Shown: positions 9,239 to 16,425 of the stretch, piece after piece | How positions within the stretch are numbered: the first letter of the stretch is position 1 | Layout of the letters: the number at the start of each line of letters is the position of its first letter | Origin: a virus | IMG/VR virus record: IMGVR_UViG_3300025598_002100 | Location: 1-62,926 of that record | Direction: 5' to 3' (one strand) | Length of the DNA: 62,926 nt | Notes under the pieces: generated by a model | Seen by the model: the letters and a program-made list of their open reading frames with translations, nothing else | What the model was told of the DNA's origin: nothing | Database searches by the model: none | Position numbers and translations under genes: made by a program

Positions 9239-9246
9239 TATTTATA
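9239..9246 (-). promoter_or_regulatory. T4-late-type promoter octamer
   Basis: TATAAATA on the reverse strand, overlapping by one base the TATAAT of a sigma70-type promoter, giving the composite TATAATATAAATA. It lies about 25 nt before the start of the 45-aa gene. Confidence 0.55.
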
Positions 9247-9274
9247 TTATATGTTGCAATGCAACAATAATCAA
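9246..9274 (-). promoter_or_regulatory. Sigma70-type promoter with palindromic operator in the spacer
   Basis: Reverse-strand TTGATT (plus 9269-9274) and TATAAT (plus 9246-9251) lie 17 nt apart. The spacer holds the perfect palindrome TGTTGCAATGCAACA (9252-9266), a likely repressor-binding site. Confidence 0.6.
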
Positions 9275-9311
9275 CAATAAATCCTTTCAAATTACATGTG
9301 TAAAATATTTG

Positions 9312-9319
9312 GATAAATA
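9312..9319 (+). promoter_or_regulatory. T4-late-type promoter octamer
   Basis: GATAAATA about 24 nt before the GTG start at 9343. It matches the T4 gp55-dependent late consensus TATAAATA at seven of eight bases. Confidence 0.5.
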
Positions 9320-9342
9320 TCATAGAGAAAAAGGTTAACACC

Positions 9343-9642
9343 GTGCAGAAAAAAACAAAAAGTCTTTTAGATGAATTAAATGATTTTGCTGCTAGAAAAG
9401 ATAAAGAAACTATTCTAGAATCTAGGGCAAGTCATATTATCGATTCGGCTATCAATTTTTTAAAACATATCAGAGAAACATTTGATCCTGAAGTTGCATA
9501 TGAATTAGAAAGACGATTCATTAATAGCATTAAAAGCGGTGATAATGCTAAATTTACACGCGGCATACGTAAAATTAAAGAAAATAAAGAAATTTCACAG
9601 GGTCTCAAGATCATTAATGGTAATGTAAAACATGATGATTAA
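9343..9642 (+). CDS. Hypothetical protein, 99 aa, late gene
   Basis: GTG start with AAAAAGG just upstream and a late-type octamer before it. The protein is helical and highly charged (MQKKTKSLLDELNDF...), with no membrane segment or catalytic motif. It may be a small virion or assembly protein given its late promoter, but the family is not recognised. The stop is followed by a short T-run (GGGTTTTTTTGG) that could be a weak terminator. Confidence 0.65.
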   Translation: MQKKTKSLLDELNDFAARKDKETILESRASHIIDSAINFLKHIRETFDPEVAYELERRFINSIKSGDNAKFTRGIRKIKENKEISQGLKIINGNVKHDD

Positions 9643-9672
9643 TAGCCTATTCTAGGGTTTTTTTGGTTTATT

Positions 9673-9680
9673 GATAAATA
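9673..9680 (+). promoter_or_regulatory. T4-late-type promoter octamer
   Basis: GATAAATA followed by a ~45 nt leader, a strong AAGGAG ribosome site and the ATG at 9729. Confidence 0.55.
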
Positions 9681-9728
9681 TTTGCATGATTAGCTCACAA
9701 GGCTATCACAAAATTAAGGAGAAATAAA

Positions 9729-10223
9729 ATGGCTTCGATTAATCGCGTTCATGGTGGTTTATTATCACCGAAGAACTTTGCAGGTCCTGCGTTACAAGAT
9801 TTTACATTAACATTCTGGGGTCCAGATGGTTTAAAATTATGGGCTGACTATGCTGGTACAGTAGGTGCAGTCGGCGGCGGAAATGGCGGTGCATTTACCG
9901 GTGGTGGTGTTTACTCAGCAACTACAGGTACTGCAGCCGGTGGTGTATTCGATCAGGTATTCCGCTCAGCGGTGACACAATTCGGTTCACTTAGCCGCGT
10001 CGGTACATTAAATACTACCAATGCTGCTTATACAATCAATTTTGCTTTAGAAGCATTAGGTGTTGATCCGTTTAGTCCGAGCGGATTGGGATTAGGGTCT
10101 GTAGAAGGCACAACTGCGAGTACAGTTGCTGCTGCATTAACTGCTGCTGTTCAAGGACTAGGCACAGTTAATGGTGTTACATTAAACACTGCAAGTGTTA
10201 GTGTTACAGCACTCACATACTAA
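9729..10223 (+). CDS. Probable abundant structural protein, Gly/Ala-rich
   Basis: A 164-residue protein that forms its own late unit: late-type octamer, strong ribosome site and a strong terminator directly after the stop. It begins MASINRVHGGLLSPKNFAG, has a central glycine-rich loop (VGGGNGGAFTGGGVYS) and an Ala/Thr/Val/Leu-rich C-terminal half with no charged patches. There is no signal peptide and almost no lysine. This composition and the monocistronic late unit fit an abundant virion component such as a decoration or tail-associated protein. I do not recognise the family. Confidence 0.65.
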   Translation: MASINRVHGGLLSPKNFAGPALQDFTLTFWGPDGLKLWADYAGTVGAVGGGNGGAFTGGGVYSATTGTAAGGVFDQVFRSAVTQFGSLSRVGTLNTTNAAYTINFALEALGVDPFSPSGLGLGSVEGTTASTVAAALTAAVQGLGTVNGVTLNTASVSVTALTY

Positions 10224-10247
10224 GTTAATAAGTTAGTAGATGATAAT

Positions 10248-10279
10248 GAAAGGCGATCTTTATGATCGCCTTTCTTTTT
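10248..10279 (+). terminator. Intrinsic terminator
   Basis: Eleven-base perfect arms GAAAGGCGATC and GATCGCCTTTC around TTTAT, followed by five Ts. It isolates the preceding gene transcriptionally. Confidence 0.9.
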
Positions 10280-10282
10280 GAT

Positions 10283-10290
10283 TATAAATA
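10283..10290 (+). promoter_or_regulatory. T4-late-type promoter octamer (exact)
   Basis: Exact TATAAATA, 27 nt before the ATG at 10318 and immediately after the preceding terminator. Confidence 0.65.
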
Positions 10291-10317
10291 CCTATAACTT
10301 ATTAAAGTAGGTATATA

Positions 10318-10767
10318 ATGGAAATCATCGAAATTAAAACATTAATTGATATCACAAAGCCTGAAATTGCTCGTGCAGGGTATGGATCAGATCTAGAACA
10401 AAATCAATTCAAAAATTGGACAACATTACAACAATGTATCGGGTTACGAAGCAATATAGAATGGGACACTCCTCCTAGTGTCGAAACAGCTGATATTAAA
10501 GGTATGGGTTTTGGTAACAGATATAAAGGCGAACACAAAATATGGACTTTTAAATTCTATACTGATAGATCTTCTGCCTATAGCGATGATAATGGTAACT
10601 TAATCGGTTTATTACTAGACGATGTAGATCAAGTACCGATTATTCAAAATTTAACAGAAACGATAAATATTTCAAAAGCGGTGTTTAATTTAAACAGTCC
10701 GCAGTACAAAAATACAATAATTACGGCAACTATCAGGCAAATCGAGGCACAAGAAAATGTTATTTAG
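10318..10767 (+). CDS. Conserved T4-like phage hypothetical protein, 149 aa
   Basis: Begins MEIIEIKTLIDITKPEIARA and contains the segment NWTTLQQCIGLRSNIEW and a GMGFG turn. This pattern matches, from memory, a conserved family next to structural genes in T4-like cyanophages. The protein is soluble with no enzyme motif. It heads a run of late genes (10318-13479). A virion or assembly role is plausible but unproven. Confidence 0.7.
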   Translation: MEIIEIKTLIDITKPEIARAGYGSDLEQNQFKNWTTLQQCIGLRSNIEWDTPPSVETADIKGMGFGNRYKGEHKIWTFKFYTDRSSAYSDDNGNLIGLLLDDVDQVPIIQNLTETINISKAVFNLNSPQYKNTIITATIRQIEAQENVI

Positions 10768-10784
10768 AACAGGAGATACCTTTA

Positions 10785-11030
10785 ATGCCTGCAATACAGG
10801 AACCGTCGAATATAGAATCTGAAAATTTAGAAACACATGTCGCACTATGTGCATTACGTTATGCTACTCTAGAAAATAGATTAGATACTATCGAAAAAAA
10901 GGTCAGCACACTACAAGAAGTGATCGAAAAAAGTCATATGAGTATGATTCGGGTATTGATCGGTACTGCAGGAACAGTTGTAGCAGGCGTGCTATCGACA
11001 CTTGTAGTAATATTATCTAAATCACATTAA
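10785..11030 (+). CDS. Small coiled-coil membrane protein, holin-like (XhlA-type)
   Basis: An 81-residue protein. Residues about 15-50 form a coiled coil (ENRLDTIEKKVSTLQEVIEK) and residues about 55-78 a single transmembrane helix (IGTAGTVVAGVLSTLVVIL). This soluble-coil plus C-terminal membrane anchor layout is that of XhlA-type holin-associated proteins. A lysis role is inferred from topology only. It sits between late genes with a good ribosome site (AGGAGATACC). Confidence 0.55.
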   Translation: MPAIQEPSNIESENLETHVALCALRYATLENRLDTIEKKVSTLQEVIEKSHMSMIRVLIGTAGTVVAGVLSTLVVILSKSH

Positions 11031-11031
11031 T

Positions 11032-11250
11032 ATGCGGATAAGCCATTTATTAGAAAATATAACAATTATCCTAAATAATGAAGAGAGGGATTTTGTTAAT
11101 AGACATCGAGATTTAATTTCGATATCTAGTCTAGATGAGCATGATGCATGGGTTGCTCAAAATTTAGTTAGAAAGCATGTATATGAAATAACTAATAATG
11201 GCAAAACAATTAAATTAAAGAACCATGCTAGCAGAAAAACAACTTTATAG
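11032..11250 (+). CDS. Small hypothetical protein with LLE-type N-terminus, 72 aa
   Basis: Begins MRISHLLENI, matching the MR-x-x-x-LLE start seen in three other unrelated proteins here, and so a candidate capsid-targeted peptide. The remainder is charged and lacks motifs. Start and stop are tightly packed with neighbours: one base after the upstream stop, and a 26-nt overlap with the next gene. Confidence 0.55.
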   Translation: MRISHLLENITIILNNEERDFVNRHRDLISISSLDEHDAWVAQNLVRKHVYEITNNGKTIKLKNHASRKTTL

Positions 11251-11689
11251 AAAAATCGAAGAACTTGCCATCGAAGTGAAAGAAACACTTAGAGAAAAAG
11301 GCTATGTAATCCCTGCCGAACGAGAAGATGGAAAAATAAAAATAGGCAATTATTATATATGTAAAAATAACGGATTCTTTGATATAACAAATCTACGCAA
11401 TCAAATGTTATATGAAAGAATTAATTTGCCTCAAACCGCATTAATTATTGCTAACTCTTTAGCATTAGGGCAAGATATTGATAATAAACTTTTAGAAAAT
11501 GATCAGCAATTCGGGTATAGTTATTTTGAAGAGTTAAATTATAATAGATTATCTAAAGTATATCTTAATAAAAGAGATTACGACAAATTCAATTCTCTGT
11601 TAATAAAGCAAGAATTGGCACAAATACGTTCTAAAAATGCTAAGAATTACATTTTAACTAACTTCGAAAAACTTAGAAGAATGCGATAA
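11225..11689 (+). CDS. Hypothetical protein, 154 aa
   Basis: A soluble, lysine/asparagine-rich protein starting MLAEKQLYRKIEELAIEV. It overlaps the preceding gene by 26 nt in another frame. No motif recognised. Its place between late virion-type genes suggests co-expression with them. Confidence 0.65.
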   Translation: MLAEKQLYRKIEELAIEVKETLREKGYVIPAEREDGKIKIGNYYICKNNGFFDITNLRNQMLYERINLPQTALIIANSLALGQDIDNKLLENDQQFGYSYFEELNYNRLSKVYLNKRDYDKFNSLLIKQELAQIRSKNAKNYILTNFEKLRRMR

Positions 11690-11692
11690 ATA
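11685..11692 (+). promoter_or_regulatory. T4-late-type promoter octamer
   Basis: GATAAATA overlapping the stop codon of the preceding gene, 24 nt before the ATG at 11717. Confidence 0.55.
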
Positions 11693-11716
11693 CTTTATCA
11701 ACTTTTGGGTTAAACT

Positions 11717-13189
11717 ATGAAGACAACAGATTTTAATTTTCAAATTTCTAGTAAATCATTAAACGAAAGTATGTTTAAGAAATTCGGCGTCAAAGTCGAT
11801 CTCGAAAACTATACTAGAGAAGAACTAGAAAACTATCGTAATATTATTCGCACTAAACTCAGCCAATCAGAAGGTAATACAGGATTTAATGATCTATTGG
11901 CAAATGAAGATTATCAAAAAGATAAACATATGCTAGATTTACTTAATAGTCGAATTAAAGAAATGCTAGGCGAGTCTATTCTTAATGAAAAATCTAAGAG
12001 TGAAAAACAAGCTAGAACAATGGCTGCTGCTGCGCACAATCCTAAATTTGCAAAGAAAGTAGGTATCAAAACCAGTGTTGCAAAAGAATTTAATAAAAAA
12101 GATAAAGGCACTAAACTTCTAAGCAAGGCTATGAAGCATAAGAAGAAGAAGAAAAAAACTAACGAAAGTAATAAACCAGGATTACCCGGAAATCCGCGTC
12201 CGGCTACAATGGATTTCGGAAATAAACCTGTTTTAACAGATCCCGATAAACCATTAGATCCTAAGTCTTGGGAATATAGAACACGTCACAGACCTACAAC
12301 TTCTTCTACTGCAGGACGAGAGTCAAATGAAATTCAACAAGATGTAGATAATAGAAATGAAAGATTAACTCAAAACAGAAAAGTTAGAAAAAAATCACCT
12401 ACCAGTAGCGGTACATTAAAAAATTATTTAAATAACAGACCACCAAGGTCTGAAGGAATAGAACTTAGCAATGGTAAATACTCCAAGTCCACAATGGAAT
12501 CTAAAACTATGAAAAAACCAAAAAAGAAAGCAGCCAAGCCAGATTACTTAGACTTTGACGGTGATGGTAATAAGAAAGAACCAATGAAGAAAGCTCTTAA
12601 AGATAGAAAGAAAGCTCCTCCTTTTAAGAAGAAGAAAGTTAAAGAAAGCTTTTTAAACCGTAAACATAATTACGCTATTATTATCGAATCTTTAAAATAT
12701 TTAATTAGTGAAAACGAAGAAGACAAAGCTAAAGATATTAGTGGTTCTGCAGATATGGTATCTGATATCACTAACTTTATGCAACGTCTAGGAACTATGC
12801 AAACTAAAACAATGATCGACTTGTCTGATAGCATTCGTAAGAATTTTGGTCAAGCCGAATCAGATGCTTTTAGAAATAGCATCGATCCTGCTCTTAAACA
12901 GGCACTAGAAGTATTAACTAAGGTTAGAGAATCTATTAGTAGTGCTGTTGCACAATTAGCAGGTGGCGAACTTCCTCAAGAAACTATGGGAGCTGAACCA
13001 GTTAATCCAGCACCGTCCGATAGTATGAATACTAGCATGACTGCAGGTATGAGTGACGAATTCGGCGCTAGTGATGCTGCATCTGGCGGATTTGATACCG
13101 CTGGAAGAGAAAAGAGAGAAAGTATCGAAAGATCTAAAGCTCGTAGATTATCAGAAGCTCATTCATTGATGACTAAATTATCGAAATGA
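11717..13189 (+). CDS. Probable head-core / internal virion protein
   Basis: A 490-residue, highly basic, low-complexity protein. Residues about 90-150 contain RTMAAAAHNPKFAKKVGI and a poly-lysine tract KHKKKKKK. A loop DFDGDGNKKEPMKKA near 275 resembles an EF-hand/dockerin calcium loop. The last third is a helical acidic domain with Met- and Ser-rich spacers. From memory, similar Lys-rich proteins with this DxDGDGN loop accompany head genes in T4-like cyanophages. The N-terminus contains SLNE, an (L/I)-x-E site of the kind cut by T4 prohead protease. Late promoter upstream. Scaffold or packaged DNA-binding protein is the best guess. Confidence 0.55.
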   Translation: MKTTDFNFQISSKSLNESMFKKFGVKVDLENYTREELENYRNIIRTKLSQSEGNTGFNDLLANEDYQKDKHMLDLLNSRIKEMLGESILNEKSKSEKQARTMAAAAHNPKFAKKVGIKTSVAKEFNKKDKGTKLLSKAMKHKKKKKKTNESNKPGLPGNPRPATMDFGNKPVLTDPDKPLDPKSWEYRTRHRPTTSSTAGRESNEIQQDVDNRNERLTQNRKVRKKSPTSSGTLKNYLNNRPPRSEGIELSNGKYSKSTMESKTMKKPKKKAAKPDYLDFDGDGNKKEPMKKALKDRKKAPPFKKKKVKESFLNRKHNYAIIIESLKYLISENEEDKAKDISGSADMVSDITNFMQRLGTMQTKTMIDLSDSIRKNFGQAESDAFRNSIDPALKQALEVLTKVRESISSAVAQLAGGELPQETMGAEPVNPAPSDSMNTSMTAGMSDEFGASDAASGGFDTAGREKRESIERSKARRLSEAHSLMTKLSK

Positions 13190-13479
13190 GATTATTTGAA
13201 CTCGAAGACCAACGAGGAGATATAGTTAATATTCTGGTATTGGTTTTACGTAATGCTGTCGGAAGAGGAGTGTCAGAATTGTCATATGACGCTATCAAAG
13301 GCGCATTACAAGACCAGAATATTTATATGAATGTTGATTATAAAACTTTTGATAATATATATCATCAAAATCCTCGCGCATTTTCAACCGTAATTAATAA
13401 CTATAACGGTACTGGAATTGTACTTAATAAGTCCATTAAAGCAGCCAAGGATAGCGCTCCTGAAACCCCAGTAGTCTAA
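13186..13479 (+). CDS. Hypothetical protein with ELE-type N-terminus, 97 aa
   Basis: Its ATG overlaps the preceding stop (ATGA), indicating translational coupling. It begins MRLFELEDQRGD, another MR-x-x-x-L-E start that could be a prohead-protease target. The remainder is a compact alpha/beta-looking domain without catalytic motif. Function unknown; a virion-internal protein is possible. Confidence 0.6.
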   Translation: MRLFELEDQRGDIVNILVLVLRNAVGRGVSELSYDAIKGALQDQNIYMNVDYKTFDNIYHQNPRAFSTVINNYNGTGIVLNKSIKAAKDSAPETPVV

Positions 13480-13481
13480 AT

Positions 13482-13510
13482 TTGCTCTAAATCAATTTTT
13501 CTGTTATAAT
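13482..13510 (+). promoter_or_regulatory. Sigma70-type promoter, probably giving a leaderless mRNA
   Basis: TTGCTC and TATAAT with a 17 nt spacer. The -10 ends only 7 nt before the ATG at 13518 and no ribosome site is present. Confidence 0.6.
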
Positions 13511-13517
13511 TAAAGTT

Positions 13518-14240
13518 ATGACTACTCTAAAACCTCCACCGTTTGTGGAAAAATTCCAATACAAAAATTGCAAACAAATAAATGATCCTATAACACGTAA
13601 AAGATTATACGAAACGCCTGATGGAGAACGTATACCTAGTGTCACTACTATTTTAAGTGCAACTAAAGATATGACGCACTTAATTGAATGGAAAAAACGT
13701 GTAGGAGAAGCTAAAGCACAACAAATCACTACAGAAGCAGCCAGTGTAGGAACTGGGCTTCATGCCAATTTAGAAAGATTTCTATGTAATGAACAAAGAC
13801 AACCCGGAAATAATCCAATACACATTAAAGCAAATGCAATGGCTGATGTTATTATTGAATACGGATTAAAATATGTTGACGAAGTTTGGGCAATGGAACA
13901 AAGTCTATACTATAAGGGACTATACTCGGGCACAACTGATCTAGTATGCGTTTATAAAGGTAATCCTTGTATTGCCGATTACAAACAAACCAATCGTCCA
14001 AAGAAAGCAGAATGGGTTGAAGATTATTATCTGCAACTCATGGCGTATATCATGGCCCATAACAATACATATGGAACTGATATGCGTGAAGGACATATCT
14101 TTATGGTTAGTAGGGGTGATGATGGAATGAAGCCTGGTGGAGAGGTATATCAACAGTTTGATCTACTACCAAAAGATTTTAACAAATATCAAGATATGTG
14201 GCTTGATAGAGTTGAAGAATATTACAAATTAACTAAGTAA
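13518..14240 (+). CDS. PD-(D/E)XK exonuclease (RecB/Cas4-like fold)
   Basis: A 240-residue nuclease. The core is GTTDLV, then IADYKQTN (catalytic Asp and D-x-K), then YYLQLMAY, a QxxxY motif. This order matches the RecB-family exonuclease fold. An upstream IPSVTTIL and GTGLHANLERFL helix fits the GxxxH motif of phage exonucleases. It is expected to degrade or process DNA ends during replication or recombination, or to destroy host DNA. It has its own early-type promoter amid late genes and lacks a ribosome site, suggesting leaderless expression. Confidence 0.8.
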   Translation: MTTLKPPPFVEKFQYKNCKQINDPITRKRLYETPDGERIPSVTTILSATKDMTHLIEWKKRVGEAKAQQITTEAASVGTGLHANLERFLCNEQRQPGNNPIHIKANAMADVIIEYGLKYVDEVWAMEQSLYYKGLYSGTTDLVCVYKGNPCIADYKQTNRPKKAEWVEDYYLQLMAYIMAHNNTYGTDMREGHIFMVSRGDDGMKPGGEVYQQFDLLPKDFNKYQDMWLDRVEEYYKLTK

Positions 14241-14287
14241 TTTCCGTAATGCCTATTTTGACACCAGTTTTAACTTCTCCGAAGTTC

Positions 14288-14295
14288 GATAAATA
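14288..14295 (+). promoter_or_regulatory. T4-late-type promoter octamer
   Basis: GATAAATA followed by an ACTGGAGAG ribosome site and the ATG at 14316. Confidence 0.55.
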
Positions 14296-14315
14296 TCTAA
14301 TACTGGAGAGTTAAA

Positions 14316-15956
14316 ATGGCCGTAATCGAAATAGCCCGCATACAAGTACGTCGAGGACAAGAAAATATTACCGGAATCCCTGTTCTTTCACCGGGAGAAT
14401 TCGGATGGGCCGAGGACACAGAGCATTTATACATTGGCAAAAGTGTAAGCGAAGGTGCGGTTAGTAATAGTAATACTAGACTTTTAACCGAAAACGATCT
14501 TATCAATTTATATAACGGATCTATTACTAGTTCAACATTATATAACTTAGTCGGGCATATACCTAATGTTTCTCTTGCTAATACAGTCTCTAGATCATTG
14601 CAGAGCAAATTAGATGATGAAGTAAGTGTACTAAGTTACGGGGCAATAGGCGATGGAACTACACCCAATGCTCAATATTTTAGAGCAGCTATCGAAAGCC
14701 TATATCTAAACGCAACAGTTAAAGGGTCATTAGGAAATGAAAGTCTAGTAACACTATATGTGCCGGCTGGTGTCTATAATATCGAAACCACCATTTATCT
14801 TCCACCTAATGTTATTATTGTAGGCGATGGTCTAGGAAAAACAATTCTTAATCTTGTAACTACATCAATACCTTTGATGCAATATGCTGATCAAACCAGT
14901 ATCCATAATAATTATGTAGTATTTGTTGATGGACAAGCTAATATATTAAGTGCTACTCGTCCTAATAAAATTATTATCAAAGATATGACATTGCAGTACG
15001 ATACTACCCTAAGTGGTCCTAGTGGAACTTCTACACTTCCATTATTAAGAGCAGATTGTGGAGTTGATTGTTTAATTAGTGGCGTGCAATTCTTAGGTAA
15101 CTATGTAGCAGGTTCCGGACAAATTGCTGACAATAATTACACCGGAATTGATATTAGAGGGCAAGGCTCTTTAATCACCCAAGATTTAATCGTAGAAAAT
15201 TGCAGCTTTGATAATTTATATTACGGAATTAAATCTAACTATGATATGCAAGATTCTATCATTATAAATTCCAGATTTAGAAATCTAAATCGTGGTGTTG
15301 TCTACGGAGAAAGTGTAGCTGTAAATAATTTTACAGGTCCGTTAAGAAGCAGAATTGAAAATAATAAATTTTATTATATAGAACGTGAAGGTATTTTTGT
15401 CGGTAGAAATACTAATAATTTACCTACACATCATGTTAGTGCATTTAATATTTTTAACAACGTAGGCAATAACACTAACAATGACCAAAATCAAGTTACT
15501 CCGGTTATTACCTTCCAATCTCAAGGTAATACATCAATTTCTGATTATAATTCTAGATATGATACAGTTAATAGTACTACTACTAATTATGCATCAACCA
15601 CAACCACAGTAAGTGGGCCTACTTATGTGACAAGTCCGGGCGCTTATGCCGGAACGATTATTGTTTCATCAAACCCGGTATTATTGTCTAGATTTCCATA
15701 CAGTAGTCCTACTCAATCTACAATCATAGATTATAATTTAAACGTATCGACTACTAATAGATCCGGAGAACTAACTGTAGGTATTGACGTGTATGGCATA
15801 GCATCGATAACAGATAGCTATTCCTATTCGGGTCCAAATGATGGCGGAGTGGTATTTACAGTTAACTTAAATAATTCAACTAATTTGGTAGAGTTATATT
15901 ATACAAGTCCAAATTATCCTGGTACGATTACTTATAGGTATACACAATTACAATAA
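14316..15956 (+). CDS. Tail spike / fibre protein with pectate-lyase-like beta-helix
   Basis: A 546-residue protein. Residues 1-45 (ARIQVRRGQENITGIP then LSPGEFGWAEDTEHLYIG) match the short N-terminal attachment domain common in tail fibres. About 105-150 begins a right-handed beta-helix of the pectate lyase type (SYGAIGDGTTPNAQYFRAAI). The middle carries many Asn/Gly turns typical of beta-helix rungs, and the C-terminal 130 residues are Thr/Ser-rich. It is driven by a late-type promoter. A receptor-binding spike, perhaps cutting a polysaccharide, is the natural reading. The catalytic residues and substrate cannot be defined from sequence. Confidence 0.8.
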   Translation: MAVIEIARIQVRRGQENITGIPVLSPGEFGWAEDTEHLYIGKSVSEGAVSNSNTRLLTENDLINLYNGSITSSTLYNLVGHIPNVSLANTVSRSLQSKLDDEVSVLSYGAIGDGTTPNAQYFRAAIESLYLNATVKGSLGNESLVTLYVPAGVYNIETTIYLPPNVIIVGDGLGKTILNLVTTSIPLMQYADQTSIHNNYVVFVDGQANILSATRPNKIIIKDMTLQYDTTLSGPSGTSTLPLLRADCGVDCLISGVQFLGNYVAGSGQIADNNYTGIDIRGQGSLITQDLIVENCSFDNLYYGIKSNYDMQDSIIINSRFRNLNRGVVYGESVAVNNFTGPLRSRIENNKFYYIEREGIFVGRNTNNLPTHHVSAFNIFNNVGNNTNNDQNQVTPVITFQSQGNTSISDYNSRYDTVNSTTTNYASTTTTVSGPTYVTSPGAYAGTIIVSSNPVLLSRFPYSSPTQSTIIDYNLNVSTTNRSGELTVGIDVYGIASITDSYSYSGPNDGGVVFTVNLNNSTNLVELYYTSPNYPGTITYRYTQLQ

Positions 15957-16378
15957 TGTTCAACAAATCTCCAGAAGAGAGATTGTCTATTTGGGCCGAA
16001 TTTAGAAAAACATTGAATCACTGTGATCACCCGTTTGATGATGTTTCTGTATTTTGGCAAGACTCTCCTCGAATACTATTCAATCATAGGGTCGATCCTT
16101 TTAATAAAAAATCATGGCCTACCCCATGGGAAATTATCGTAGAAAATCGATATGACGATTTTACCCTAGCACTAATGATGGGTTACACCCTAAAGTTTAC
16201 AGAAAAGTTTAAGAATTCCAAAATTGAGATTAAAACCATGGTTGATTATTCCAAGACAAAACTGTATAATCTTGTATTCGTAGACGACGAATATATATTA
16301 AATTACGATAAAAATAATGCTGTTAAAGCTGCAGATATTGATCAGGAACTATACGTTGAAAACAATATTAATGTATGA
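15956..16378 (+). CDS. Conserved T4-like phage hypothetical protein, 140 aa
   Basis: Its ATG overlaps the tail-spike stop (TAATG). It begins MFNKSPEERLSIWAEFR and contains SWPTPWEIIVENRYDDF, a pattern I recall from conserved cyanophage proteins near structural genes. Soluble and acidic, with no enzyme motif. Coupling to the tail spike suggests a tail or baseplate-linked role, which is inference only. Confidence 0.7.
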   Translation: MFNKSPEERLSIWAEFRKTLNHCDHPFDDVSVFWQDSPRILFNHRVDPFNKKSWPTPWEIIVENRYDDFTLALMMGYTLKFTEKFKNSKIEIKTMVDYSKTKLYNLVFVDDEYILNYDKNNAVKAADIDQELYVENNINV

Positions 16379-16425
16379 CGATCCTAGGTAAATATTCAGT
16401 AAAATAAGTTAAGGGTTAAAAGTAC

